This document shows, piece after piece, positions 12,237 through 23,257 of a stretch of 64,000 bases of DNA. Origin of the DNA: Capsicum annuum. Lineage: Eukaryota; Streptophyta; Magnoliopsida; Solanales; Solanaceae. A program made the translations under genes and the position numbers. Location: positions 92,183,576-92,247,575 of the forward strand of contig NC_061115.1 of NCBI RefSeq assembly GCF_002878395.1, given 5' to 3'. Below the pieces are notes generated by a model. The model did no database searches. It saw only the letters and a program-made list of their open reading frames with translations, and had not been told where the DNA came from. The stretch's first letter is position 1; each line of letters begins with the position of its first letter.

Positions 12237-13428
12237 CATCTAATAATTATATCACCGAGAAGAAATATACCAATCTCTAAACAAAGGTTAAACCACTACT
12301 GAAAAACTGAACCAAACCACTCAAGATAAAGAATTTCTGATTTTCTAACTATAAAAGCTACCCATAGGAAAGGCCACCGCCTCTAACTTTCCAACTCCAC
12401 ATAAGTCACAACCTTATCACATCGATAAAGGAGCATCCATTCTCTACACTAATAATAAGAGTAAACTACCATGAGAGAACAAACCCAACAATTCTAAGAA
12501 ATGAATCCAGGACATCTGAACCTCAAAGTCAAACCCACTATAAGGCGATGAAATAACTACAAACAAAGAATGGACATAAAACTTCTCAAGCTCAAAATGG
12601 GCTATATAAGAAAAGAATAGTCAATACAAAATCCTTTGCAACTCAGGAGGCATGTCTAAAGGTATCAAATTCAATGACGGGCAATATAGAAAAAATTTCC
12701 AACTTAAGAATAATATAGAACAACAAAAGGTCAACATACATTCGATAATACAATGTATTCCTAAATCAATTTAACACAACTAACAAGGAGGGAAAATAGT
12801 AAACCTTACTGCGCTATGGGAAAGAAATCATCAAATTAGGACTTATCTACTCGAGGCACAAATAAGATCATAACAAATAAAATTCTAACTAGATAACACT
12901 AGTCAATACAACTATCTAGCGAGGATCATTTACTATAAGTAATAATATCTGCAATATCAATAACCTCAAGAAGTAATAGAAATAGTAATAACCACACAAC
13001 ATCAATATACTGAATAGGCAATACAAAAATAAACATCAAAATCTTACACCACTTAAGAGCCACAGTACAGCTAACATGCCAATACAAATGGGACTCGAAC
13101 CCAAAAACTACACCTATAGGTAAAAATGTCAATATAGATATACTCCATCCACAAATAAAAGAAATAAACCATGGAGTAGTAATATAATCATGAATTCAAT
13201 AATACAACATACAATTAGCAATATCAACTCATCAAAGCATGTAATCATCAATGGGCATGAAAATCACTATACATATAATAAAAGGATAAATAAAGGAAAT
13301 AAAAGCACATTATCATGGTAAAATTTGCAATTACATACCTAACGAGTATATGGAGAATAAACCTTAATGGGTCCAAACTCAGACCGATTGACTAAATTAT
13401 CAATTGAGGCGCGACGCAAACTATCTCT
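12237..13428 (-). mobile_element. G0 internal region, middle segment
   Basis: AT-rich sequence between G1 and copia C1, continuous with 4120 on the left and 23258 on the right once the insertions are discounted. The part next to C1 (13428 to about 13340, minus) is in an open frame that continues from the other side of C1. That frame ends in TAG immediately followed by GTATGT, a good splice-donor match (13338-13333). The rest is T-rich on the minus strand and shows no recognisable domain. Confidence 0.4.
13424..13428. repeat. Left target-site duplication of C1 (TCTCT)
   Basis: TCTCT before the C1 LTR start tgttag; the right copy at 23253-23257 is ACTCT (4 of 5 match). Confidence 0.65.
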
Positions 13429-14489
13429 TGTTAGCCTCCTAAGTCTACATTTTAATAATAAAAAACTAACAAGTATATCTTTGTAGGATATTGGGACTGC
13501 TAATGTTTGAAAGCTATACAGAAAGCTAGCTCCAGGAATGGAAGGACATTAATTCACAGTCTATGACATCCAAGTAAATCAGTCACTATGAGAATAAATG
13601 GAAGGATAATCTCAGCCCAAAAGTCATGAAAAATTATATCAATTATGATCAAGTAAAAGAAGAAAGAGAATATTAGAGGATTCAATGGTGTCTCACTCAA
13701 AGATATAGAGTATCACAACCTATCTCACCCAAAGATATGGAGGATCATAATATTCAAACATTATGGAAAGAAAATCAATCAAATATCTTAGAAATGGAAG
13801 AAAGATAACAATCCCAAAATCATAGCTGACCAAATCAGAATATAAAGGAAGACAGGCCACAACTACACAGACATATCTGATAAATATGTAAAATTGTAGA
13901 AACTGTACCATATATGGACATATCTGATATAGACATACATTGTGGTGTCATCCCTTAATCAAAGAATTTTATCAAATCCTTGATTAAGAAGAAATCTCTT
14001 AGGTTTCCTCATAAAGAATGGCAGTAGAAGACTATCATAGAAGAAGACTGAAGATGGACACGAGCATGCAACTTAAAGGAGAAATTTCAAAGTGTTTCAA
14101 TCTTAGTCTCACAAGGATTTGTAACTGTTAGTTTACAATTGTTATATAAAGATTAGGATCGATTCAAATCTGTAACATCAACTGAGGTTGTGTCACAAAA
14201 TCTAAAGAGAAAAATAAGTCATCAAAACTTGTTTTCTATCATTGTACTTGAGGCCGATAATGAACGATCTAAGGATACTTTGAAACCTAAGGGGACTGGA
14301 ATTAGGCACCACATTGGTGTTCCAAAACAAGATAAATCTCAATGTTATTACTTTATGTTTTGTTATTTATTTGCTTAATTGTTTTATATCTAATCTATTT
14401 TGCAAAGTGCACTGATCTGTAGGGAGTCAACTGTAAAGAGTCAGTATTTGACTCATAATAAAAAATTCAATTCACCCCCCTGAATTTTA
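13429..14489 (+). repeat. C1 5' LTR
   Basis: Starts tgttagcctcctaagtc and ends tgaatttta before the PBS, about 1061 bp. It aligns along its length with 19443-20338 plus 23127-23252, sharing blocks such as 'agcctcctaagtct', 'atcatgatcaagtaaaaga' and 'ggcaccacattggtgtt'. Confidence 0.88.
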
Positions 14490-14491
14490 AT

Positions 14492-14503
14492 TAGTATCAA
14501 AGA
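14492..14503 (+). other. C1 primer binding site (initiator tRNA-Met type)
   Basis: Reads tagtatcaaaga, versus the plant iMet complement TGGTATCAGAGC. All three differences are G to A or the final base. It lies two bases past the 5' LTR end. Confidence 0.75.
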
Positions 14504-14544
14504 TCATCTCAATAATAGTGTTGCTTAATTGCAAGTGAGTAAAG

Positions 14545-15900
14545 ATTAAATAAAAAGTTATGAAATCCCCAGTGCTCTTCTTCAAGATGGTCTCTCCTTC
14601 ACAAGACCACCATACTTTAATGGACAATATTAATCCTATTAGGAAAATAGGTTCTGAGTATTTGTCCAATGAAATGACTTCCAAGCATAGGTTGTTATCA
14701 AGAAGGGTCCAAAGCTAATTCTAGGACTTAAAGAGAAGTCAAAGGACAAAGTCAAAGAATCTAGCAGTTATGACATAGAAGATCTTAAAAGCTTTGATGT
14801 CACCAAAGAACAACAAGAGGAAATCCAAACTAATGCATGTGATATGAGTTTGCTTCTTTGTACAGTTAGTCAAGAAGAATACAACAAGATATCAATCTAA
14901 GAAAGGGCAAAAGATATATAGGACAAATTGGAGGTAACCTATGAAGGAACCACCAAAGTCAAGAATTCAAAAATTACTACCCTGGTCAATAAATATGATC
15001 TGTTCAAAATGTAAGAGAATAAAGACATTGAAACAATGTTTTCCAAATTCAGTTTGATCATATCCAAACTAAAATCACTAAGGATGATCTATCCACATAG
15101 ACTGCAAGTCCAGAAGTTGGTTTGAAGTCTCCCAAAGATTTGGGAAACCAAGACTACTATTCTAGAAGATGAAGATCTTCAAAACATAACATATGATGAA
15201 CTACGAGGTAACCTTATTGTATATGAGAAAAATTACATAAACAGGTACTATAAGGAAGAAAAAAGAAACCAATAGCCTTCAATGATGCTCCAACCAAAGA
15301 AGTGGACATTTTGGAAGATGCTAACAGTGAAGGAATGGCTCTTATAACTCGTGGAGTAAGGCAAATCATGAGATAGAGACAACAAAGATCCCGAAGAACC
15401 CAGAATGATGATGCCACCAGAAATGATAAATATTGTTATTACTGTGGAATGCCTAGTCACTTTAAACAAAACTGTCTTGAGTTAAGGAGAAGATCATCCA
15501 GAAAAAATCAAAACTTTGGAGCCTGGAGTGATGGATATAAAATTGAAGAAGATGTAGAAGCTGCCAATATATGCTTAATAGAAATAGGTGAATCTAGCAA
15601 GGTAAGAATACATGATTGTCACAACTATATATTAATGAATCTAACTTATATTTGATAATTGATGAGCTTCAAAAGGTTATATATGAATATAACAAACTTT
15701 CTTAAGTGAAGAAAACTTGCGAAGCTCGATTTAAATGAAAAATTGAGAAGGAATAGAGAGGTTATCAAATAGAAATTGAAGCATGTCAAATTTAAATTGA
15801 ATTGCTTCATGAAGAGCTTAATGATGTAAAAATAAAGCTAAGCAAAATTAAGAAAACTCCTAGTAAAAATTTTTTATGATCCAACTACCTTAAAAAAATC
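14545..15900 (+). pseudogene. C1 gag
   Basis: Gag packages the RNA. The frame opens with LSFTRPPYFNG near 14590-14620, typical of copia gag N-termini, but TAG/TGA codons follow soon after at likely Trp and Arg positions. Later blocks are GPKLILGLKEKSKDK, DIEDLKSFDVTKEQQEE, KYDLFKM, FSLIISKLKSL and LPKIWETKTTILEDEDLQN. A clean CX2CX4HX4C knuckle, CYYCGMPSHFKQNC, sits at about 15434-15475. Downstream (15650-15870) is a Lys/Glu-rich stretch, probably coiled coil, with further stops. Confidence 0.85.
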
Positions 15901-16143
15901 AATTTCCTAATCAGAATTGTTTAAATAGGCCAAGATCTCCTTCTCTTCTCGAGGAACTGTCGATTTTATATGTGGACAAAGAGGGCTCAAATTGTACAGC
16001 TACAAGCATAAGCCTAAAAGTGTGCATGTTTGGAGGCCCAAAGGAAACATATCTAACCCGCAAGGATCCAAGACCACTTAGATACCTAAATAAAGTAATC
16101 TTCTTATGTTGTAGGAATATGTCTAAAAGAGATATAAAAAGAA

Positions 16144-16400
16144 ATGTGGGTCATTGATAGTGGATGTTTTAGACACGTGGCCAAAAAAAAGAAAAATTTC
16201 CTACTCTAGAGAAAATTAATGGGGGATCAATAAGGTTCGATGACAATATTAGTGGCAACATCATCTAAGTTGGCCTAGTAAAACTCAGCTCATCATGTGA
16301 ATTCAAGGAAGTATATATAGTAGAAGTACTTAAACATAATATTCTTAGCATCAGTCAGCCTTGTGATGCAAATTTTAAGTACTCTTCAAAGTCGTAAATT
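16144..16400 (+). pseudogene. C1 protease
   Basis: Starts at MWVIDSGCFRHV (16144 on), the copia aspartic protease motif with Asp-Ser-Gly. It continues with FPTLEKINGGSIRFDDNISGNII, a stop, then EVLKHNILSISQPCDANF, which is the family's usual protease end. The usual pattern is SGCSRH; here Ser is Phe. It would have cut the Gag-Pol polyprotein. Confidence 0.85.
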
Positions 16401-16519
16401 GCTCAATCAAACACGACAAAAGAGATATCTCTCTCATCGATGAACGCATTGACAATATTTACCTTTAAAATAGTCTTAATTTTACTACCTTAACTTACCT
16501 TACCATGCAAAACAATGAT

Positions 16520-17560
16520 ACTTAGTTGTGGCACAGAAAGTTTGGGCATACTAGTATGCATATCATTAAGAAGTTGTCCAGACTTGAATTGGTCAGAGGT
16601 CTGCCAAAACTCAAATTTAAAAAGGATCACATCTGCAATGCCTGCTAATTGGGTAACCAAACCTGAACATCATTCAAAGTTAGAGATATTTTCTCCTCTA
16701 CAAAACCTCTTCAAACAATCCATATGAATCTTTTTGGCCAAACAAAAACTACAAGCATCAGTGGAAATAGATATGTTTTTGTAATAATTGATGATTATTC
16801 GCGCTATACTTGGTAATTCTCTTTGCTCATAAACATGAAGGTTTTACAAATTTTGAGATTTTTGTAGAAAGGTAAAGAGAAAAGCCAGACACCTTATCAC
16901 TTACGTTCACAATGATCATGGAGAAGAATTCAAAAACAAGGAATTTGAGGACTATTATGCTCAAAATAAATATTGACAAAACTTTTCTCCACCATAGTCC
17001 CCTCGACGAAATATTATAGTGGAGCAGAAGACCTAGTCTCTCTAAGAAGATGCCAAGAGAATGTTGTTAAAACATAATCTTCTAGATCATTTTTGGGTAG
17101 CAATAGTAAGCACCGCTTGTCACGTCATCAATAAATGCCTGATTGGACCTATACTATAGAAAACACCCTATGAACTATGGAGAGGAAAGAATAAAAACAT
17201 TAGTTATTTCCCTTCTTTTGGATGGAAATATTTTATGCACAACAATGGTAAGAACAACTTGGGAAAATCTAATCCACAAAGTGACAAAGGTATTTTTCTT
17301 AGGTACTTTCTTACCAATCGTGCCTACAGGGCTTTTAATAAAAGAACTTTCTATGTTGAGGAATTCATGAATATTGTTTTTGATGAATCTAATCACTTAT
17401 CCATGAGTTTGAGTGCTGATGAAGAATAGGTGGATAACCTACGTTCTGAGGAAAGTAACATCACAATCCCAGAGCCATCACAAGATTAGTCGACTACACC
17501 CTTCCAAGAGTCAACTCCTATAGCAAAAAAAGTAAAGCTAAGTGTTATAAAGGAGTAGAA
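16520..17560 (+). pseudogene. C1 integrase
   Basis: The pre-integrase zinc domain reads WHRKFGHTSMHIIKKLSRLE and CNAC followed by TAA where Gln is expected (about 16527-16650). The first catalytic Asp block, usually DLFG, reads NLFG at about 16730, a GAT to AAT change. IIDDYSRYTW follows near 16790 and DHGEEFKNKEFEDYYAQ near 16920-16960. The C-terminal region (17100-17430) has CHVINKCLIGP, TPYELW-like and FNKRTFYVEEFMNIVFDE blocks. Many stops and two or more frameshifts are present. Confidence 0.85.
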
Positions 17561-17639
17561 GCATGATGCTAATCATCTAAATGAACTCATTATTAAAAAT
17601 CTAGAAAATAGAGTGCAAACGAGGCATCACTAAGGAGAC

Positions 17640-18470
17640 AAGCAGCTTTCGCCCTTGTTTCTTAAATCGAACCCAAGAAAATAGATGAAGCCTTCAAAGA
17701 TGATGCATGAGTTGAAGTTATAAAGGAAGAACTAGATTAGGTTGCTCAGTAATTTGAACCAGATAGGTCTACAAAAAAAATTAGATAAAAAAGGTAAAGT
17801 TATCAAAAATAAAGCCAGACTCGTAGCTCAAGGCTAGTCCCAGCAAGAAGGTATTAATTATGATGAGACCTTTGCCCCCATGGCAAGGTTAGAGCCAATA
17901 TAAATTTTATTAGCTTTTGCCGCATTCAAATATTTTAAGATGTATCAAATGGCGATAAAAAGTGATTTCTTAGATAGCTTTATTCGTGAGGAGGTTTTCG
18001 TAAAACAACCCCCCGGATTTGAAAATCAATCATATCCAAATCATGTTTTCAAATTATCAAAAGCACTCTATGACCTCAAATAAGCTTCAAAAGCATAGTG
18101 TGAGAAATAAAGTATTTTTTTTACTAAATAACCATTTTTAAAGGGGTAAAATTAATGCAACTCTATTCATATAAAAGCTTGATTCAAATCTTTTCATTGT
18201 GCAAATTTATGTTGATGATATGATTTTTGGCAGTTCTAATATCTCTATGAGCGAGAATTTTGCTAATTTGATGAAATAAAACTTCAAAATAAGTCTTATG
18301 GGTGAGCTCACATTCTTTCAAGGATTAAAAATTGAACAAGCTCCAAGAGGCACCTTCATCAATAGATCCAAGTACGAAAGATCTCATCAAAAAGTTTGCT
18401 ATGGATAAAAGGAAAGGCCTATGGAACACCAATGAGCCCATCCACAGTCATTGATCCAGACTTGTCTAAA
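17640..18470 (+). pseudogene. C1 reverse transcriptase
   Basis: Recognisable blocks are ARLEPI-like and LLAFAAFKYFKMYQMAIKSDFL (about 17895-17970), EEVFVKQPPGFEN (17990), FKLSKALYDLK followed by TAA where Gln is expected (18050-18083), and the catalytic box YVDDMIFGSS near 18210. The Asp-Asp pair is intact. GELTFFQGLKIEQ follows at 18303. Stops and frameshifts break the frame. Confidence 0.85.
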
Positions 18471-18639
18471 AAACACATTGATGAAAATATGTACAGAGGC
18501 TGATCAGATCTCTGCTCTTCTTGAATGCAAGTCGACTAGAAATTATGTTGTGTTGTAAATGTGCCAGGTTCCAATCGACTCCAAAGGAGTCTCAGCTCAA
18601 TACCATCAAATGAGTCATTCAATAATTAATGGACTCAAG

Positions 18640-19160
18640 ACTTTTTACTATGGTGTCCCTGCTCCTCACATTTTAATTTAATTGGTTATTTAGATACTGG
18701 TTTTGTAGGAGATAAAAAAGATAGAAAGACCATTAGTGGAAAATGTCAAATTCTTAGTGATGTCATTATCTCATTGCATAGCAAGAAGCAAAACTTTATT
18801 GTTTTTTCAACAACTGAAGCTTAATACATACCTATCAAAAGTTGTGGTACTCAAATCTTATGGATTATGCATCAGCTTCTTGACTTTGATTTATTTTTTA
18901 AATATACTCCTATTATGTGTAATAACATCATTGATATTATCTTGTCTAAGTATATTGTGCATAATTCTAGGGATAAACATATTGATATTAAACATTGTTT
19001 TATTTGAGATCATGTGGAAAATGGTGATTTTACTCTAAAATTTGTCGAATTTGAAAATCAACTGGCAGATATCCTTACAAAACCCCTGCAAGAAGAAAGA
19101 TTTTATTCCATTAGAAAAAGGCCGGGTATTCTTAGTATTGATGATTTTAACCCCCTTTTG
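18640..19160 (+). pseudogene. C1 RNase H
   Basis: Blocks seen are GYLDTGFVGDKKDRKTISGKCQIL (18685 on, with Asp/Gly replacing the usual DADFAG), VIISLHSKKQNFIVFSTTEA (stop) YIPI, SRDKHIDIKHCF and VENGDFTLKFVEFENQLADILTKPLQEERF (to about 19104). The last block is the diagnostic copia RNase H end. Two open stretches overlap here, at 18736-19038 in a shadow frame and 19014-19364, of which only the first 35 codons of the latter are real pol. Confidence 0.85.
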
Positions 19161-19364
19161 GATAATAATTTGCCACAACTTTTGCTAAATAAAAGTTTAT
19201 TTGCAGTTTGTTGGTACAACTCTTCTAAAAGAGGAGTTATCATTACTTTGTCTATGTGTATCTCTATGTGTGGATTTCTTTATCAGCATATTGCATGTGT
19301 GTTGTTTCTTTTGATGATGTCAAAGAGGGAGAAAGCAGAAATATCAGAGTCACCTATAAGTTAG

Positions 19365-19442
19365 GGGAACAAGCTGACAGATAGGGAAGTCAACTAATTA
19401 TAGAGGTTTACTCTTGTTTGTCATTATCAAAAAGAGGGAGAT
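19365..19442 (+). other. C1 3' untranslated end and polypurine tract
   Basis: Non-coding; ends in aaaaagagggagatt at about 19428-19442 directly before the 3' LTR, as expected for the plus-strand primer. Confidence 0.7.
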
Positions 19443-20338
19443 TTTTAGCCTCCTAAGTCTATGCTTTAATAATGACAAACTAACAAGTGTATCTTTACTA
19501 GATATTAGGAATGCTAAAGTTTGAAAGTCATAAAGGAAGCCAAATATAGGAATGGAAGGACATCAATTGACAATCTACAACATTGAAGTAAATCAATCAG
19601 AATGGTAACAAATGGAAGGAGAATCTTAGCTAGTCATGAAAAATCAAATCAATCATGATCAAGTAAAAGAAGATAGAGGATATTAGAAGATTGAACGGTA
19701 TGTCACCTGAAGATATGGAGGATCACAATATCAAAACATTATAGAAAGCAAATTAGTCAAATATCTTGGATTTGGAAGAAGGATCACAATCCCAGAATCA
19801 TGATAAATGAATCAGAACATAAAGAAAGAAAGTGCACAACCAATACATGGACATATCTGATATAGACATGTATAAATATGGAAACTACTCTATGTATGGA
19901 CATATCTAATATGGACATATATTATGGTGCCATTCGTCAACGTAGGAATCAATTCAAATCCTTGATTTAGAAGAAATCTCTTGGGTTTCCTCATGAAGAA
20001 TGGCAACAAAAGACTATAAAAGAAGAAGACTGAAGATGGACATAGGTTACACAACTTAAAGGAGAAAATTTATAGCGTCTCAATTTTAGTCTCACAAGTC
20101 TTTGTAACTGTTAGTTTATAATTGTTATATAAAGAGTAGGATTGATCAACTTTGTAACAACAACTGAGGCTGTGCCACAGGATTTGAAGAGCAAAATAAG
20201 TCTTCATAACTTGTTCCTATCATTGTACTTGAGATCGACATTAAACGATATAAGGAAACTTTGAAACCCAAGGGGACTAAAAGTAGGCACCACATTGGTG
20301 TTCTAAAGTAGGATAAATCTTTGTGTTATTACTTTACT
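19443..20338 (+). repeat. C1 3' LTR, first part
   Basis: Matches the 5' LTR from its first bases (ttttagcctcctaagtc, TG changed to TT) to ...ttattacttta, where S1 interrupts. The last five bases, tttac, are the left S1 TSD. Confidence 0.88.
20334..20338. repeat. Left target-site duplication of S1 (TTTAC)
   Basis: TTTAC here and TTTAT at 23122-23126. The intact C1 5' LTR has tttat at this point, so the left copy has mutated. Confidence 0.75.
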
Positions 20339-20834
20339 GTAATACCCCATATTTTGCATTTTCTATTCTATTCATATAGAACTTTGTATAGGCTTGTGTA
20401 TAGGTAATGGATGAGATTTTTTAGGTGAGTATTAATGGCACAAATGGAATTCTAGATGTTGCACTATTATAATGTGACATGATTAATTTAATATCGATAC
20501 AAATATTTGAACTTGGGATCGTAAGATGGTACTTGAATCTAAAGATTAAAGTGACCAAGTATATATAAGTTTTAAATTAAATTAAAGAGGTTAAGAACAT
20601 AAAATAAAGTATTTTGTTGAGGTGATTGGTTGACTTAATTAAGCTAGTTAGTGAGTCACCTACTTGATTTATATGGACCAAGTTAATAGACCCAAGGTTA
20701 TGGATCAGATTTGGTCTTATGTTAAGATACTTATTTGTGCCTAACTCAAGTAAAAGAAAAGGAAATGAAGAAATGGCCCAACGCTTAAATCTACCAAAGG
20801 CTCAAGTTAGTTAAGCCTAAATAAGAAGTTAAGT

Positions 20835-20902
20835 AAGTAAGTGCATCACCTACTTTACAGCTTTGAGCAGCTTCAACCCTTAAGTAGGTGCATCACCTAC
20901 TT
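20835..20902. repeat. Two short hairpin-type palindromes in S1
   Basis: At 20882-20902 arms aagtaggtg and cacctactt flank a cat loop, a perfect 9-bp stem. At 20835-20855 the same structure has one mismatch. A third cacctactt occurs near 20658. Both copies lie upstream of the TATA-like box at 20931. Confidence 0.8.
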
Positions 20903-22312
20903 GGACTAAGTTTTGGCTTAAAATGGGGTCTATAAGAGAGGTTCTAGAGGTATCAATATAAGACCAATATAGCTGGTCATTTTACTCATTTTAAACACAA
21001 TATTCACCCTTTTGATTTTAGATTTCTCCCCTTTCTAACAACGATAAGAACAACAACCCTATAATTCCTTCTAGGGTTCTTGAAGAAATGATCATCTTTA
21101 CAAGCCAAGGTAAGTGAAATACTTCAGGTTAAGCTTGGTTATATCATGAAAGATTAGGAAACCATGCTATAAGTGCTTAATTATTAATACATGGAAGAAT
21201 ATAGAACAAGCTACCTACTCACTTTTTCTTTGTTACTAAGAGACTTTTCTTTCCTTCTTTAGTTTAAAGTATGAAGGAAAGTTCAAGTTCTTGAAGAGTT
21301 CAAGTTAAAAGGATAAATTGTAGTAAGGTGACTGCTTCATTTTATCCACCTTATATATAAATTTGGGAAATAATTTTGCATCTGTTGTTATTGAGAACTC
21401 CATGGATCATGAGTTCATTATTTGGTTGTTGAGATAAAGGTAAATTTGGGGCTATTTTATGGACTATTTTATCTGTGTATGTTGGGGGCTGCCAGGTTGA
21501 TATTAGGGAAAGGTGCAATTAGTTTGTATTGAAATATAGAAGAAGGGTGGGATGGTACACCATCGAGCTAATTACTGTATACATTTACTGCCTATTCTAT
21601 TTTATGTATTGTTCGGAGGGTATAATGAAGCCAAATTTGTTTTGGGGGATCTTATAAGAATTAATATGGTATGTGAATGTAATTGGAGGAGAAAACGGTT
21701 AAAAAAACACCCTTGATTTATAAATTAAGGGTTTACTGCCCGGATACTAATTTGGTGAAGTTAAGTTGCCCAAATATGTTGGTTGGTTGATAGTATTAGT
21801 TTATCATATATTTTACCGTATATAAGTAATCTAAAGGGCAGGAAGTCAAGTTTGGTCAATTTTAGAGTTATACAACTAGGAATGTAAGGCTACTCTATGT
21901 CATATTCTTTGGCATGAAATCTAGCACTCTTGGTACAAGTAAGCTTCTAAAGCTTTCCCATAGTAAATAATACCTAATAGCAGCACATGATATCTCATTA
22001 AGCTACTGTCCTTTATCCTGCTCCCCAAAGTGTTAAAAAACCTCACCATATGCTTACTATCAAGTTTGCATTTTTATATTCACTAGAAAGTCTCTGGAGT
22101 TCTCCTTTAAGTCAAATAAGACTCGTATGTTATTTCTAGCTCCTAAACATCTCAGTCGTGTACAATATTCCCATACCTCTTTGACATTGCATTAAGTGTT
22201 TATTCATATGTCTTTTATTGGTAGATTATTCTTTCAAGGTACCATAATGTTATGACCACCAATGTAACAATCTCAAAGGCTAAATAAACTAAGTAACGCA
22301 ATCTATAAAATA

Positions 22313-22478
22313 GGTGGCAACTCAGGGAAATAAGCCTAGAATGGGCCGATCTTGATACCTTTAAATGAGGGTGGAAGCTCAGGGGCTAAAGCCTAGCATG
22401 GGCTGGTCCCAATGTTCACATATGGGTGGCAGCTCAGGGGCGTAAGCCTTGCATGTACTAATCCCGATTTGTTTATTT
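22313..22478. repeat. Three degenerate ~56-bp tandem units in S1
   Basis: Units start at 22313, 22370 and 22425, each with ggtggcaGCTCAGGG...aagcct..catg. No function visible. Confidence 0.75.
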
Positions 22479-23121
22479 AACAATGATCAACAGGTCATTT
22501 GCATTATATGGCTTACAAAGTTTATGACGTATGAAGGGTAGAAATGTGATCTACTAGCACTATTTATACACTTATATCTGATTTCTATTGAGCTTTTGTA
22601 TCATATGTTGTTACTTTAAGTATTACATATTCAATATATATTTTCGTACTGACTTCCCTCATAGGGGCCTATATTTCATATTGCAGGCACAATTACTTTA
22701 CTTAATACACCTCGCTTGTAAGAGCACAAGATATCCAGTGACTATTGGTGAACTCTAGTTTGATTCGAGGTTTTTCAAGTCTGTTTTATAAATTGTGGTA
22801 TTGTAAAATAGTTAAGACTAAGGCGGGGATTTATCCTGACCTTAACTAATTTTCTATGTATCTTTTAGAGGCTTTGTAGACCAATGTAAAATTAAGCATG
22901 GTAGTGTCTTGTCTCTTAGATGTGGTGGCCCAAACAACCAAGTCTTGTATTTATTATTTCGAGCTTTCCCACCTGATTGTTCTTATCGATGCATTGTATC
23001 ATATCTGGTAGAACTTTTGGTCATCATATTATGCATGATATGTATAGGGTTATAGGTTGGTTATCTTGGGCCATACAGCTATGGGTGCATATCTGCCCCG
23101 AACAGGATTTGAGGCGTGACA

Positions 23122-23126
23122 TTTAT
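23122..23126. repeat. Right target-site duplication of S1 (TTTAT)
   Basis: Pairs with 20334-20338, one mismatch. Confidence 0.75.
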
Positions 23127-23252
23127 GTTCTGTTATTTATTTGCTTAATTGTTTTAAATCTAATTTGTTTTGCAAAGTGCACTGAGTAAGTCGATGGTGA
23201 GGGGAAAGTAGTTAAATCACAAAAAAATTAATTCACCCCCTCTTGAATTTCA
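23127..23252 (+). repeat. C1 3' LTR, second part
   Basis: Resumes the copia LTR (gttctgttatttatttgctt...) and ends gaatttca at 23252, matching the end of the 5' LTR at 14489. Confidence 0.88.
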
Positions 23253-23257
23253 ACTCT
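23253..23257. repeat. Right target-site duplication of C1 (ACTCT)
   Basis: Pairs with TCTCT at 13424-13428. Confidence 0.65.

Larger units (their letters stand above)
20339..23121 (+). mobile_element. S1: solo gypsy LTR (+) inside the C1 3' LTR
   Basis: Starts tgtaatacccc and ends gaggcgtgaca, 2783 bp, with a 4/5 TSD. Continuity of the copia LTR on both sides proves the insertion. It has a TATA-like tataagag at 20931 and a splice-donor-like AAG|GTAAGT at 21109/21110. Both internal domain and second LTR are gone, as after LTR-LTR recombination. No coding sequence. Confidence 0.88.
13429..23252 (+). mobile_element. C1: Ty1/copia retrotransposon, full length but dead
   Basis: Two LTRs, an iMet-type PBS, gag with a CCHC knuckle, protease, integrase, RT, RNase H and a purine tract, in that order. 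Integrase before RT defines copia. A coiled-coil-like, Lys/Glu-rich gag extension after the knuckle and LTRs of about 1 kb resemble the SIRE group; that lineage call is tentative. The 3' LTR is split by S1. All coding parts have stops and frameshifts. Confidence 0.9.

Noticed and set aside
18736..19038. 100-codon open frame overlapping copia RNase H
   Set aside because: The true RNase H motifs are in another frame; this is a shadow frame with no similarity of its own.
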